Positions 53,000 to 61,534 of a stretch of DNA of 64,000 bases are shown here, piece by piece. The position numbers and the translations under genes are program-made. The DNA is from Nakamurella alba. Its GTDB lineage: Bacteria; Actinomycetota; Actinomycetes; Mycobacteriales; Nakamurellaceae. Numbering within the stretch: the stretch's first letter is position 1; each line of letters starts with the position of its first letter. The stretch lies in the NCBI RefSeq assembly GCF_009707545.1, contig NZ_WLYK01000002.1, positions 124,001 to 188,000 on the forward strand. The letters are read 5' to 3'. The notes below the pieces were generated by a model that did not search any database, was not told where the DNA came from, and saw nothing but the letters and a program-made list of their open reading frames with translations.

Positions 53000-54016
53000 T
53001 CACCCTGCGGCCGCGTCCGCGGCGCGCCCCTGCAACCAGCGGCGATGCACTGCATCCCCCACCACGAGATCCTGCCAGGACATGCCCGTGCCCTTGAAGA
53101 CGACGGGCCGGTCGCGGCTCAGCTGTGCGCGCCCGGTGACCACGTCGGCCATGGTGACCAGCCGGGCCGGGTCGAGGCAACCCTCCTCCACGGCCTGGAT
53201 CACGTCGCCCGCCTCCCGCAGCGCCGTCGCCGGGTCCTCGACCACCACGTGGGCGCGGGCGAACAACGCGCCGTCCAGCTCCCGCTTGCGCGGCTCGTGC
53301 GATCCCATCGCCGCGGCGACGACGTCGTCCCGCAGCAGCGCGGAGTCGAAGACCGGCGAGGTCGCCGTGGTCGCACAGATGACCAGGTCGGCGGCCGCCA
53401 ACGCCCGGTCGCCCTCCGGCGTGCCGAGGCGCGGCGCGGTGACCGCGGTGCCGGCGTCCAGGCCCTCGTCGAGCCGTGTCCCGCCGTCGTGGTCCCGCCG
53501 GCCGAGGAAGGCCACCGAGGCGATCGGGCGGACGCCGGCCAGCGTGTCGGCCAGGCAGACCGCGTGCCCGCGGCCCTGCAGACCGCGGCCGACGATGGCC
53601 ACCTGCAGCGGCGAGTCCTGCTGCGCCAGCAGGGGTTCCAGCGCGGCGACGGTGACCGCCGGGGTGCGCAGCGCGGTCAGCGCCGGCCCGTCCATGGTGG
53701 CCAGCGGGACGAACGTGTCGGCGTCGAGCAGCACGTAGACGCCCTGGATCAGGTCCAGTCCGCGGCCCGCGTTGCCGGGCGCGACCAGCGCCAGCTTGAC
53801 CCCGGCACGGTCGCCGAACTCGGTCGGCATCAGCAGCAGCTGGCCGGACCGGAACTCGACCAGGCCGCGGTCCGGGTCGTCCGTGGGCTGCAGCCCGTCG
53901 CGCAGGGCGGTCTGCAGCATGGCGACCGCCTCCCGCGGGGCGACGGTCGCGAAGACCTCGTCGGCGGTGATGTGCGGCAGGCCGGCCTGCACGGGCAGGG
54001 CGAGGTGGCTGCTCAT
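53000..54016 (-). CDS. ornithine cyclodeaminase / mu-crystallin family enzyme
   Basis: A 338-residue NAD(P)-binding protein. GVKLALVAPGNAGRGLDLIQGVYVLLD lies in the catalytic half. VAIVGRGLQGRGHAVCLAD is the Rossmann loop (about 160-178), and GSHEPRKRELDGALFARAHVVVED is a late family motif. Members include ornithine cyclodeaminase, alanine dehydrogenase and 1-pyrroline-2-carboxylate reductase. Beside a proline-racemase family gene the last is a reasonable guess, but not proven. It overlaps that gene by 4 bases and precedes the GntR gene by 14. Confidence 0.85.
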   Translation of the reverse strand: MSSHLALPVQAGLPHITADEVFATVAPREAVAMLQTALRDGLQPTDDPDRGLVEFRSGQLLLMPTEFGDRAGVKLALVAPGNAGRGLDLIQGVYVLLDADTFVPLATMDGPALTALRTPAVTVAALEPLLAQQDSPLQVAIVGRGLQGRGHAVCLADTLAGVRPIASVAFLGRRDHDGGTRLDEGLDAGTAVTAPRLGTPEGDRALAAADLVICATTATSPVFDSALLRDDVVAAAMGSHEPRKRELDGALFARAHVVVEDPATALREAGDVIQAVEEGCLDPARLVTMADVVTGRAQLSRDRPVVFKGTGMSWQDLVVGDAVHRRWLQGRAADAAAG

Positions 54017-55071
54017 CGGAGCACGAAACCCGGTGCGATGGCGTCGGTCCGGTCCAGCACGAACTCGTGCACCCCGGTCCGGTGGGCGTGGCCGGTGACC
54101 GCGACCACCACCTCCGGCCCGAACGGGCCGTCGATCGTGTCCCGCACGGAGACGTCGAACTGCGAGTCCACGATCGACCGGTGCCGCAGCGTGCGACCCG
54201 GGGTCAGCACGCCGTCCTGCACCAGCACCGCGGCCCGGGCACAGGACCCGGACCCGCACGGCGAGCGGTCGACCTCGCCATCGGCGAACACGGTGACGTT
54301 GCGCTGCACCGGGTTCCCGTCCGGATCGGTGCCCAGGTCCTCGTGCAGGATGGTGCCGTAGACACCGCTGAGCCGGTCGTCGGTGGGATGCACCGCCTCC
54401 GGCAGCTCGTTCGCGGCCCACTTGATCTCGCGGCCCACCTCGATGAGCGCGGTGACGTCGTCCGGCGACACGCGCAGACCGAGGTCGCCGGCCCGCACCG
54501 ACGCGTAGAGCGCTCCGCCGAACGTCAGCGTGACATCGACCATCCCGCGCGAGGTCTCGACCTTCAGGTCGCGGGCGACGACGCGGCTGGGCACGTTGAC
54601 GAAGTCGACACCGGTGGTCAGCCCGCCGCTGCGGTGCACGGTGGCGCGGACCCGCCCCGAGGGCACGTCGATCAGGACGTCGACGGAGCCGTCCTCCGGC
54701 GCCGCGACCCGGCCGGTGTCGACCGCCCACACCCCGAGGGCGATGGTGCCGTGACCGCACGCGGTGGAGAAGCCGTCCTTGTGCCAGAACAGCACGCCGA
54801 AGTGCGCCGGCTCCTCACCGGGGCCGACCTCGTTCGCCGGCACGACGAATCCGCCGTACATGTCGGCGTGGCCGCGCGGTTCGTAGCAGAGGAACTGCCG
54901 CAGGAACTCGACGTCGGGGTCGGCCAGCGCCCGTTCGCGCCGGTCGGGCACGTCGGTGCCGGGCAGCGGGACGGGTGGGTGTTCGACGATCCGGAAGGGT
55001 TCTCCGGCCGTGTGGTAGTCGACGGTGCGGACGGAAGACCAGTCCGGCGACCGCGGATCCGTGGTCGGCAC
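54013..55071 (-). CDS. proline racemase / hydroxyproline epimerase family enzyme
   Basis: A 352-residue member of the proline racemase fold. Both catalytic Cys are present: Cys105 in STACGHGTIA and Cys272 in DRSPCGSGSCA, with His107 and Asp268. Dehydratases of this family (trans-3-hydroxyproline) replace the first Cys by Ser or Thr, so a racemase or epimerase reaction is favoured. The ATG at 55071 has GAGGAGA 5 bases upstream. It is the first gene of a three-gene run with the cyclodeaminase-like gene and the GntR regulator. True substrate: proline, 4-hydroxyproline or another cyclic imino acid. Confidence 0.88.
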   Translation of the reverse strand: MPTTDPRSPDWSSVRTVDYHTAGEPFRIVEHPPVPLPGTDVPDRRERALADPDVEFLRQFLCYEPRGHADMYGGFVVPANEVGPGEEPAHFGVLFWHKDGFSTACGHGTIALGVWAVDTGRVAAPEDGSVDVLIDVPSGRVRATVHRSGGLTTGVDFVNVPSRVVARDLKVETSRGMVDVTLTFGGALYASVRAGDLGLRVSPDDVTALIEVGREIKWAANELPEAVHPTDDRLSGVYGTILHEDLGTDPDGNPVQRNVTVFADGEVDRSPCGSGSCARAAVLVQDGVLTPGRTLRHRSIVDSQFDVSVRDTIDGPFGPEVVVAVTGHAHRTGVHEFVLDRTDAIAPGFVLR

Positions 55072-55085
55072 ATACTCTCCTCGAG

Positions 55086-55124
55086 CTCAGGTACTACGTA
55101 GCGTATTACGTACCACTACCTGAG
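55086..55124. promoter_or_regulatory. nested dyad ahead of the racemase-cyclodeaminase-GntR operon
   Basis: CTCAGGTA and TACCTGAG (perfect 8-bp arms) flank two copies of TACGTA separated by 6 bases. The element ends 14 bases before the start codon, and so covers the leader or promoter. Its GGTA/TACC halves resemble those of the dyad at 52089-52106, suggesting one regulator for both. Confidence 0.6.
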
Positions 55125-55212
55125 GGGAAGAGCCATCGTTGAGACATGCGCGCGCCGTTGCGCCAGGCGCAGCCGTGGTGGTTCCGGGGCGCTGGGTCAG
55201 GGCGCCGGGGTT

Positions 55213-55761
55213 TCAGCCCTGGGCCGGCGTCGGCCCGGTCGGGTACCCACCCTGCTGCGGACCGCCGCGGTGGGCCTGCTTGTCGTCCATGATCAGCTGG
55301 TTGAGCACGGACTGCACCTTGGGCAGGGACGCCACGTTCTCGAACTCCAGCGGCTGGTCCGCGGCCGACTCGACGATCAAGGTGCCGAATCCGAGCAGCC
55401 GACCCCAGAACGACACCGAGGTCTCCATGTTCTGGATGTGGCCGAGCGGGATCTGGTGCTCGCGGCGGTGCAGGATGCCGGACCGGAAGAACACGTGGTA
55501 GTTCGTGATCACGAAGTGCTCGGTGCGCCACCGCAGGAAGGGCACCACCACCAGCCAGATCAGCAGCAGCAGGCCGAGCACGCCGATCACGATCCAGGCG
55601 ATGGTGTGGTACTCCCAGTTGCGGAGCACCGCGGCCAGGGTGAAGCCGCCACCGACGATCACGATGAAGAAGATGATCGGCAGGACCAGCATCTTCCAGT
55701 GCGGGCGCTTGCTCAGGACAACGCTCTCGCCACGGGAGAGCAGGTTGTCGGGATAGGCCAT
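55213..55761 (-). CDS. bacterial PH-domain membrane protein
   Basis: A 182-residue protein. Two membrane spans lie at about 24-44 and 53-75 (MLVLPIIFFIVIVGGGFTLAAV; TIAWIVIGVLGLLLLIWLVVV). They are followed by a bPH_2 domain (RTEHFVITNYHVFFRSGILHRREHQIPLGHIQNMET). The C-terminal tail is Gly/Pro/Gln-rich. It is the homologue of the gene I recall next to birA in M. tuberculosis (Rv3278c). The function of these PH proteins is not established; roles at the membrane are assumed. Confidence 0.85.
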   Translation of the reverse strand: MAYPDNLLSRGESVVLSKRPHWKMLVLPIIFFIVIVGGGFTLAAVLRNWEYHTIAWIVIGVLGLLLLIWLVVVPFLRWRTEHFVITNYHVFFRSGILHRREHQIPLGHIQNMETSVSFWGRLLGFGTLIVESAADQPLEFENVASLPKVQSVLNQLIMDDKQAHRGGPQQGGYPTGPTPAQG

Positions 55762-55804
55762 CGGGTGCCCCTGTCACGATCCGTCGGTTGGTCCGAACGG
55801 AACG

Positions 55805-56551
55805 CTACCGGGGCGGACCCTCGCGAACCACACTTTCCGGGCTGTTCGCGCGGGCGCCGAAGACCGAGGACCCCAGCCGGACGACGGTGGCGCCGCAGGC
55901 GATGGCCGACTCGTAGTCCCCGCTCATGCCCATCGACAGCTCGACCGCGTGCTCGGCGCCGGGCATCCCCTGCTGCTGTGCCCGGTCCCGCCAGTCGACG
56001 AGGGTCCGGTAACCGGCCTGCACGGCGGCGGCGTCGGCCGAGTTGAGCCCGATCGTCATGTAGCCGCGCACCACCAGCTTCGGGTACGTGGTGAGCGCCT
56101 GCAGCAGGTCCGGGATCTGCTCCGGCGCGATACCGGACTTGCTCGCCTCCCCGGACACGTTGACCTGCAGCAGCACGTCGAGGGTGCGGTCGCCGTCGAG
56201 CCGGGAGTGCAGCGCTGCGGCCAGGTCGGCCGAGTCCAGGGTCTGCAGGCAGCTGATGTGCGGCAGCAGCTGGTTGATCTTGTTGCGCTGCAGGTGCCCG
56301 ATGAAGTGCAACTCGTGCGGGACGGCGGCCAGCTCGTCCGCCTTCTCGGTGACCTCCTGCACCCGGTTCTCCCCGATCAGCCGGTAGCCCGCCGCCAGCA
56401 CGGGCAGGATCCGCTGGGCCGGAACGGTTTTCGTCGCGATCAGCAGTCGGACGTCGGCGGCAGCGCGGCCGGACGCCTCCGCGGCGACGCGGATCCGACG
56501 ATCGATCCCGGCGAGGGCCGGCAGCGGGTCCGGGGGCTGGGGACTGCTCAC
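55805..56551 (-). CDS. YggS/PLPBP family pyridoxal-phosphate homeostasis protein
   Basis: A 248-residue single-domain PLP-binding TIM-barrel protein. The Schiff-base Lys is Lys41 in LLIATKTVPA. HFIGHLQRNKI, VNVSGEASKSG and MSGDYESAIACGATVVRLGSSVFG are the family motifs. It manages PLP pools and is not a known enzyme. The GTG start overlaps the birA stop (GTGA at 56548). Its usual actinobacterial location is the cell-division cluster beside sepF, so this copy next to birA is probably a second one. Confidence 0.9.
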   Translation of the reverse strand: MSSPQPPDPLPALAGIDRRIRVAAEASGRAAADVRLLIATKTVPAQRILPVLAAGYRLIGENRVQEVTEKADELAAVPHELHFIGHLQRNKINQLLPHISCLQTLDSADLAAALHSRLDGDRTLDVLLQVNVSGEASKSGIAPEQIPDLLQALTTYPKLVVRGYMTIGLNSADAAAVQAGYRTLVDWRDRAQQQGMPGAEHAVELSMGMSGDYESAIACGATVVRLGSSVFGARANSPESVVREGPPR

Positions 56552-57387
56552 CCCGGCAGGGTATCGGCCGGGCGCAGGTGCACCACGTCACCGGCGCGGT
56601 AGGTGGTGTGGGCGCCGTCGGGGGTCCGGAGAACGATCCCGCCGTCCGGGTCGACGTCCTCCGCCTGGCCGGTCACCGAGCTGCCACCGGGCAGCTGCAC
56701 CCGCACGTCGGTCCCGAGAGTGCTGCACACGGCGCGGTAGTCGCCACGGACGCCGGCGGCGTCGACGTCCCCGCCGGCCGCCTCCCACCGGTCGAACCGG
56801 GCGACGAAGGAGCCGAGGATCGCGGCGAGCAGCGCCGCCCGGTCGACCGGGCCGGCACCGGCCAGCCGCAGCGAGGTCGCGTCGTCCCGCGGCAGTTCGT
56901 CGGTGCGCAGCGAGATGTTGATGCCGGATCCGACCACCACCCCGGCCGGCCCCATCTCGGCCAGGATGCCGGCCAGCTTGCGCGGCCCGACCAGGACGTC
57001 GTTGGGCCACTTGAGCGTCACCGGCCGGAGATCGGGCAGCAGCGGGCGGACCGCGTCCAGGATCGCCAGCCCGAGTACGGCGCCGATCCAGCCGATCCGC
57101 TCGGCCGGGATTCGGCCCCGGTCGGCGCGCACGGAGAACATCAGCCCGGCCCCGGGCGGACAGCTCCAGGTGCGGCCGGACCGGCCGCGGCCGGCCACCT
57201 GCTCCTCGGTGGTGAGCACGGTGAACGGTGTGTGTGCGGCGGCCGCGCTGCCGGTGGGCGCGGCGAGGTCGGCGTTCGTCGACCCGGTCCGCAGCGCGTG
57301 GGTGAGTGCGACCCTCCGGTCGATCCCGGCCTGTGCCAGCAACTCGCGGGTCCGTTCGACCTCGAGCGGTTGCCGTTCGTCCTGCAC
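56548..57387 (-). CDS. birA: biotin-[acetyl-CoA-carboxylase] ligase
   Basis: A 279-residue group I biotin ligase without an N-terminal DNA-binding domain. TGSTNADL (34-41), GRGRSGRTW (66-74, the biotinyl-AMP loop), KWPNDV (126-131) and RKLAGIL with the catalytic Lys137 are present. A small C-terminal beta domain follows (VQLPGGSSVTGQAEDVDPDG). It attaches biotin to the AccA3-type subunit encoded at 61535. The same neighbourhood occurs in mycobacteria (birA beside accD5). Confidence 0.95.
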   Translation of the reverse strand: MQDERQPLEVERTRELLAQAGIDRRVALTHALRTGSTNADLAAPTGSAAAAHTPFTVLTTEEQVAGRGRSGRTWSCPPGAGLMFSVRADRGRIPAERIGWIGAVLGLAILDAVRPLLPDLRPVTLKWPNDVLVGPRKLAGILAEMGPAGVVVGSGINISLRTDELPRDDATSLRLAGAGPVDRAALLAAILGSFVARFDRWEAAGGDVDAAGVRGDYRAVCSTLGTDVRVQLPGGSSVTGQAEDVDPDGGIVLRTPDGAHTTYRAGDVVHLRPADTLPG

Positions 57388-57391
57388 CTGG

Positions 57392-57802
57392 TCAGCGTAG
57401 GCCCCATTTCGCGACCGCCTGCTCGGTCACCGGGGTGAACAGGTTGACCAGGCTGCCGTCCGGATCGCGGATCAGCAGGGACCGGTTGCCCCAGGGCATG
57501 TCGGTCGGCGGCTGCACCACCGGCGCACCGGTCGCGGCCAGCCGGGCGAACTCGGCGTCCACGTCGTCGACGAGGAACTCGACGATGACGCTGTGGTTGT
57601 CGGCGGCCTGCGCCGACCCCTCGCCGAACAGGGCCACGGTGCTGGTGCTGCCCATCGCGAGAACGAAGGTGGGTGTGCTGATCTCGGCGAAGTCCGGGGT
57701 GGCCCAGGTCGCCGGCAGCTCGGTGACGGTCTCGTAGAAGCCGGCCAGCCGCGGCAGGTCGTCGGTGATGATGCGGATCGAACTGATCCTGGTGATGGCC
57801 AT
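57392..57802 (-). CDS. VOC/glyoxalase-fold protein
   Basis: A 136-residue protein of two beta-alpha-beta-beta-beta halves: ITRISSIRIITDDLPRLAGFYETV and then VIVEFLVDDVDAEFARLAATGAPV, ending NRSLLIRDPDGSLVNLFTPV. The ATG at 57802 has GGAGGAG 6 bases upstream. The metal ligands of true glyoxalase I are only partly recognisable, so the reaction is unknown. It is divergent from the WYL regulator (107 bases between them), which probably controls it. Confidence 0.85.
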   Translation of the reverse strand: MAITRISSIRIITDDLPRLAGFYETVTELPATWATPDFAEISTPTFVLAMGSTSTVALFGEGSAQAADNHSVIVEFLVDDVDAEFARLAATGAPVVQPPTDMPWGNRSLLIRDPDGSLVNLFTPVTEQAVAKWGLR

Positions 57803-57909
57803 GATGACTCCTCCGGTGTCCTGGTTCCCGGCCGCTCCGGCCGGGCTCGTCACCGACGCTACGAGCGATACAGGACACTTCCCGCCCGGTATCGGCGCAG
57901 AATGTTCCG

Positions 57910-58908
57910 GTGCCCCGGCCGACCGCCCGCGTCCTGGCCCTGCTGGAGATCCTGCAGGGCGGCCGGACGCACACCGTCGCCGAGCTGGCGGAACGGCTGG
58001 GGGTCGACGACCGGACGGTGCGCCGGTACGTCACGCACCTGCTCGACCTGGAGGTGCCGGTGGTCACGGTGCGCGGCCGGTACGGCGGATACCACCTGGC
58101 GCCCGGATTCCGGATACCGCCGCTGATGCTGACCGACGACGAGGCACTGGCCGTGCTGCTCGGGCTCCGGGCCGGCCGTCGCTCCGGCACCTTCCCGGCG
58201 ACGGTCGGCGAGGTGGCTACGGCGACCGAGGCGAAGATCCGCCGGGTGCTGCCGGCCCGGACCGCAGCCCGGCTGGACGCGCTGCTGCTGGTCGCGCACG
58301 ACACCGCCGCTGCGGCGGCGCCGGAGGTGGGCACCGAGGTGCTGCTGCGTCTGGCCGGGGCGACGCACGACCGGCGGCCGGTGCGGATCCGGCACACCCG
58401 CCGGGACGGCAGCGCGACCGACCGCACCTTGCACCCGCACGGCCTGGTGGCACATCGCGGCCACTGGTACGTCACCGGCGTCGACCCGGACCTCGACGAG
58501 CAACGCACCTTCCGGGTCGACCGGATCGACCGGGTGTCGTTGCAGGACGGGACGTTCGACCCCCCGGACGACGCCGACCCGGTGGCGGCGGTGCTCGAAG
58601 CGCTGGCCGCCACCCCGTGGCGGTACGACGTCCGGGTGCTGGCCCGGCTGCCGGCCGCCGATCTGCTCGCGCGGCTGCCCGCCGGCCTGGCGACCGTCCG
58701 GGAGCTGCCGTCCCGGCCGGGCTGGTCGCGGATCCGGCTGCGGGCCGAGCAGCTGGACTGGCTGCCGGGCCTGCTGCTGGGTCTGGGTGCCGAGGTGGTG
58801 GTGGAGCGCCCGGCGGAGCTGCGCGCCGAGGTCCGCGCCGCCGGCGAGCGACTGCTCGCGGCGGCCGGTGGGTCCGATGTCACACGCTTCCCGGTGGACG
58901 AGGGGTGA
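57910..58908 (+). CDS. HTH-WYL domain transcriptional regulator
   Basis: A 332-residue regulator. The N-terminal HTH_11 (1-60) reads TARVLALLEILQGGRTHTVAELAERLGVDDRTVRRYV. The WYL domain lies at about 135-205 with HPHGLVAHRGHWYVTGVD and the RTFRVDRIDRV strand. A C-terminal WCX domain follows. The canonical W-Y-L triad appears as H-W-Y-V. WYL proteins sense nucleic acids or small ligands. It starts with GTG and is divergent from the VOC gene, its likely target. Confidence 0.9.
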   Translation: MPRPTARVLALLEILQGGRTHTVAELAERLGVDDRTVRRYVTHLLDLEVPVVTVRGRYGGYHLAPGFRIPPLMLTDDEALAVLLGLRAGRRSGTFPATVGEVATATEAKIRRVLPARTAARLDALLLVAHDTAAAAAPEVGTEVLLRLAGATHDRRPVRIRHTRRDGSATDRTLHPHGLVAHRGHWYVTGVDPDLDEQRTFRVDRIDRVSLQDGTFDPPDDADPVAAVLEALAATPWRYDVRVLARLPAADLLARLPAGLATVRELPSRPGWSRIRLRAEQLDWLPGLLLGLGAEVVVERPAELRAEVRAAGERLLAAAGGSDVTRFPVDEG

Positions 58909-58991
58909 ACCCATTCAGTTAACCTCGGCTCACTGACGATGCGGTCGTGGGCGTACGAGCACGGCCGGACCGGAACTGAGAGGTGGACACC

Positions 58992-60605
58992 GTGGTCGAC
59001 GAGGTTCCGGCTGCCGGTACTCCGGCGGCTCCGCACACGACGGCGGGGAAGCTGGAAGATCTGCTGCGGCGCGAGTCCGAGCACCTGCACGCGGGTTCCG
59101 AGGCCGCCGTCGAGCGGCAGCACGCGAAGGGCAAGTTCACCGCCCGCGAGCGGATCGACATGCTGCTCGATCCCGGCTCGTTCGTCGAGTTCGACGCCTA
59201 TGCGCGGCACCGGTCGACCACCTTCGGGATGGAGCGCAACCGGCCGTACGGCGATGGCGTGGTCACCGGGTACGGCACCGTCGACGGCCGCGAGATCTGC
59301 GTGTTCTCGCAGGATGTCACCGTGTTCGGCGGGGCGCTGGGCGAGGTCTACGGCGAGAAGATCGTCAAGGTGATGGATCTGGCGATCCGCTCCGGGCGGC
59401 CGCTGGTCGGGATCAACGAGGGCGGCGGCGCCCGCATCCAGGAGGGCGTGGTCTCGCTCGGCCTGTACGCGGAGATCTTCAAGCGCAACGTGCACGCGTC
59501 CGGCGTCATCCCGCAGATCTCGCTCATCATGGGTGCGGCGGCCGGTGGGCACGTCTACTCCCCCGCGCTCACCGACTTCGTGGTGATGGTCGACAAGACC
59601 AGCCAGATGTTCATCACCGGACCGGATGTCGTGAAGACGGTGACCGGCGAGGACGTGACGCTGGAGGAGCTGGGTGGTGCGCGGACGCACAACACCCGGT
59701 CCGGCAACGCGCACTACCTGGGCGGCGACGAGCAGGACGCGATCGACTACGTGCGGGAGCTGCTGTCCTTCCTGCCGTCGAACAACCTGTCGCTGCCGCC
59801 GGTGGACCCGGACGTCGACCCGGCCGGCGTCGACCTGGAGGCGACCGACGAGGATCTCGCGCTGGACGTGCTGATCCCGGACTCGGCGAACCAGCCGTAC
59901 GACATGCACGAGGTGATCCGCACCGTCCTGGACGACGGCCACTTCCTCGAGGTGCAGCAGCTGTTCGCGCCGAACATCGTGGTCGGCTTCGGTCGGGTGG
60001 CGGGCCGCAGCGTGGGGGTGGTCGCGAACCAGCCGCAGCACCTGGCCGGGACGCTGGACATCGACGCCTCGGAGAAGGCGGCGCGGTTCGTCCGCACCTG
60101 CGACGCGTTCAACATCCCGGTGCTGACCCTGGTGGACGTACCGGGCTTCCTGCCGGGGACCGACCAGGAGTGGAACGGCATCATCCGGCGCGGGGCGAAG
60201 CTGATCTATGCCTACGCCGAGGCGACCGTCCCGCTGGTCACCGTGATCACCCGCAAGGCCTACGGCGGGGCGTACGACGTGATGGGCTCCAAGCACCTGG
60301 GTGCCGACGTGAACCTGGCCTGGCCGACCGCGCAGATCGCCGTGGTCGGGTCGCAGGGTGCGGTGAACATCCTCTACCGCCGGGATCTCGCCGCGGCCGG
60401 CGACGGTGCCGCGGAGCTGCGGGCGAAGCTGCAGACCGAGTACGAGGACACGCTGGTCAACCCGTACGTGGCCGCCGAGCGCGGGTACGTGGACGCGGTG
60501 ATCCGGCCCAGCGAGACCCGCGCCCAGGTGACGCGCGCGTTGCGGATGCTGGCCGACAAGCGGGCCGATCTGCCGTCGAAGAAGCACGGGAACATTCCCC
60601 TGTGA
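58992..60605 (+). CDS. accD5: acyl-CoA carboxylase beta subunit, propionyl-CoA type (AccD5-like)
   Basis: A 537-residue carboxyltransferase. [23 protein letters not shown] opens the domain. [18 protein letters not shown] and [22 protein letters not shown] form the first oxyanion region. [46 protein letters not shown] and the C-terminal [15 protein letters not shown] are AccD5/PccB hallmarks. The GTG at 58992 has GAGAGG 8 bases upstream and is preferred to the GTG at 58983. It carboxylates propionyl-CoA, and perhaps acetyl-CoA, with AccA3 and AccE. The accE start overlaps its stop. Confidence 0.95.
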   Translation: MVDEVPAAGTPAAPHTTAGKLEDLLRRESEHLHAGSEAAVERQHAKGKFTARERIDMLLDPGSFVEFDAYARHRSTTFGMERNRPYGDGVVTGYGTVDGREICVFSQDVTVFGGALGEVYGEKIVKVMDLAIRSGRPLVGINEGGGARIQEGVVSLGLYAEIFKRNVHASGVIPQISLIMGAAAGGHVYSPALTDFVVMVDKTSQMFITGPDVVKTVTGEDVTLEELGGARTHNTRSGNAHYLGGDEQDAIDYVRELLSFLPSNNLSLPPVDPDVDPAGVDLEATDEDLALDVLIPDSANQPYDMHEVIRTVLDDGHFLEVQQLFAPNIVVGFGRVAGRSVGVVANQPQHLAGTLDIDASEKAARFVRTCDAFNIPVLTLVDVPGFLPGTDQEWNGIIRRGAKLIYAYAEATVPLVTVITRKAYGGAYDVMGSKHLGADVNLAWPTAQIAVVGSQGAVNILYRRDLAAAGDGAAELRAKLQTEYEDTLVNPYVAAERGYVDAVIRPSETRAQVTRALRMLADKRADLPSKKHGNIPL

Positions 60606-60650
60606 GCGAGCGAACCGATGTTGCTGTGAGCGAGCGAACCGATGTTGCTG
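60600..60650 (+). repeat. exact 24-bp tandem duplication over the accE start
   Basis: The unit TGTGAGCGAGCGAACCGATG plus TTGC (24 bases) occurs twice without mismatch at 60601-60624 and 60625-60648, with one extra matching base before and two after. Both copies contain an in-frame GTG, so the start codon of accE is doubled. Confidence 0.9.
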
Positions 60651-60817
60651 CGGACGAGGACGCGGCGGTGGTGCTGGCCGTGGTGAACGCGGTACTGGCC
60701 GGTGCCGGCGAGCCGGAACCCGTTGCCCCACGGTCGGTGTGGTCGGATCCGTCGTTCCGCCGTGGGCGCCCGGCGCCGGGCCCGCTGACCTGGTGGGCGT
60801 CCGGGAGCCGTCGGTGA
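60602..60817 (+). CDS. accE: acyl-CoA carboxylase epsilon subunit
   Basis: A 71-residue protein of the AccE/PccE family: a variable N-terminus, then [17 protein letters not shown] and [11 protein letters not shown] near the C-terminus, with W-x-x-P being typical. Family knowledge: epsilon subunits stabilise the alpha-beta holoenzyme with AccD5. It is bounded by GTGA overlaps with accD5 and maf. The N-terminus reads VSERTDVA twice because of a tandem DNA duplication, so translation could start at 60602 or 60626. Confidence 0.85.
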   Translation: MSERTDVAVSERTDVAADEDAAVVLAVVNAVLAGAGEPEPVAPRSVWSDPSFRRGRPAPGPLTWWASGSRR

Positions 60818-61464
60818 CCGTGCCCCCGCGGAACGTCCCGCTGACCACCGTGCTGGCGTCGGCCTCGCCGGCCCGGCTGGCGGTGCTGCGCGCGGCCGGG
60901 ATCGATCCGGTCGTCCGGGTGTCCGGGGTCGACGAGAAAGCCATCGAGGCCGCGCATGCCGGGGGCGATCCGGCCGACACGGTGGCGGCGCTGGCCCGGG
61001 CGAAGGCGGAGGCGGTGCTGCCGCAGCTGGCGGACGACGTCCGGGAGGCGGTGGTCATCGGCTGCGACTCCATGCTGCTGATGAACGGCACCCTGCGCGG
61101 CAAGCCGGCGAACGAGGCCGATGCGCGGCTGCAGTGGGCCGAGATGGCCGGTGGGACCGGCGATCTGCTCACCGGCCATGCCGTGGTGCGGGTGTCCGGG
61201 GGCGAGCGGGTGGCCACCGCGGTCGGCACCGAGCGCACGGTGATCCGGTTCGGCCGGCCGGAGCCGCACGAGATCGACGCGTACCTGGCGACCGGCGAGC
61301 CGCTGCACGTGGCCGGATCGCTGACGATCGACGGGTACGGCGGTTGGTTCGTCGACGGCGTCGACGGCGACCCGAGTTCGGTCATCGGCATCTCGCTCCC
61401 CCTGACCCGTTCCCTGCTCGCCGGCATCGGTGTCGGCGTGACGGACCTCTGGCGGGCCTTGTGA
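60814..61464 (+). CDS. maf: Maf-family nucleotide pyrophosphatase
   Basis: A 216-residue Maf protein. [19 protein letters not shown] (about 12-30) is the substrate-binding start. [16 protein letters not shown] is the catalytic Asp region, where the usual ADT-V is [26 protein letters not shown] is the conserved end. Maf enzymes hydrolyse non-canonical or canonical NTPs such as dTTP/UTP. Length is normal. The GTG at 60814 overlaps the accE stop. The accD5-accE-maf order is as in mycobacteria. Confidence 0.92.
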   Translation: MTVPPRNVPLTTVLASASPARLAVLRAAGIDPVVRVSGVDEKAIEAAHAGGDPADTVAALARAKAEAVLPQLADDVREAVVIGCDSMLLMNGTLRGKPANEADARLQWAEMAGGTGDLLTGHAVVRVSGGERVATAVGTERTVIRFGRPEPHEIDAYLATGEPLHVAGSLTIDGYGGWFVDGVDGDPSSVIGISLPLTRSLLAGIGVGVTDLWRAL

Positions 61465-61534
61465 CCGCCACCTGCTCCACCCCTGCTGTCACCAGTGTTG
61501 TCACCAGCGCACCCATCTCCGGAAGGACCATCCC

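Noticed and set aside
34886-55212. Integrative element or genomic island between the GtrA and PH genes
   Set aside because: No integrase, transposase, tRNA, attachment repeats or change to plasmid-like genes at the borders; GC content appears similar.
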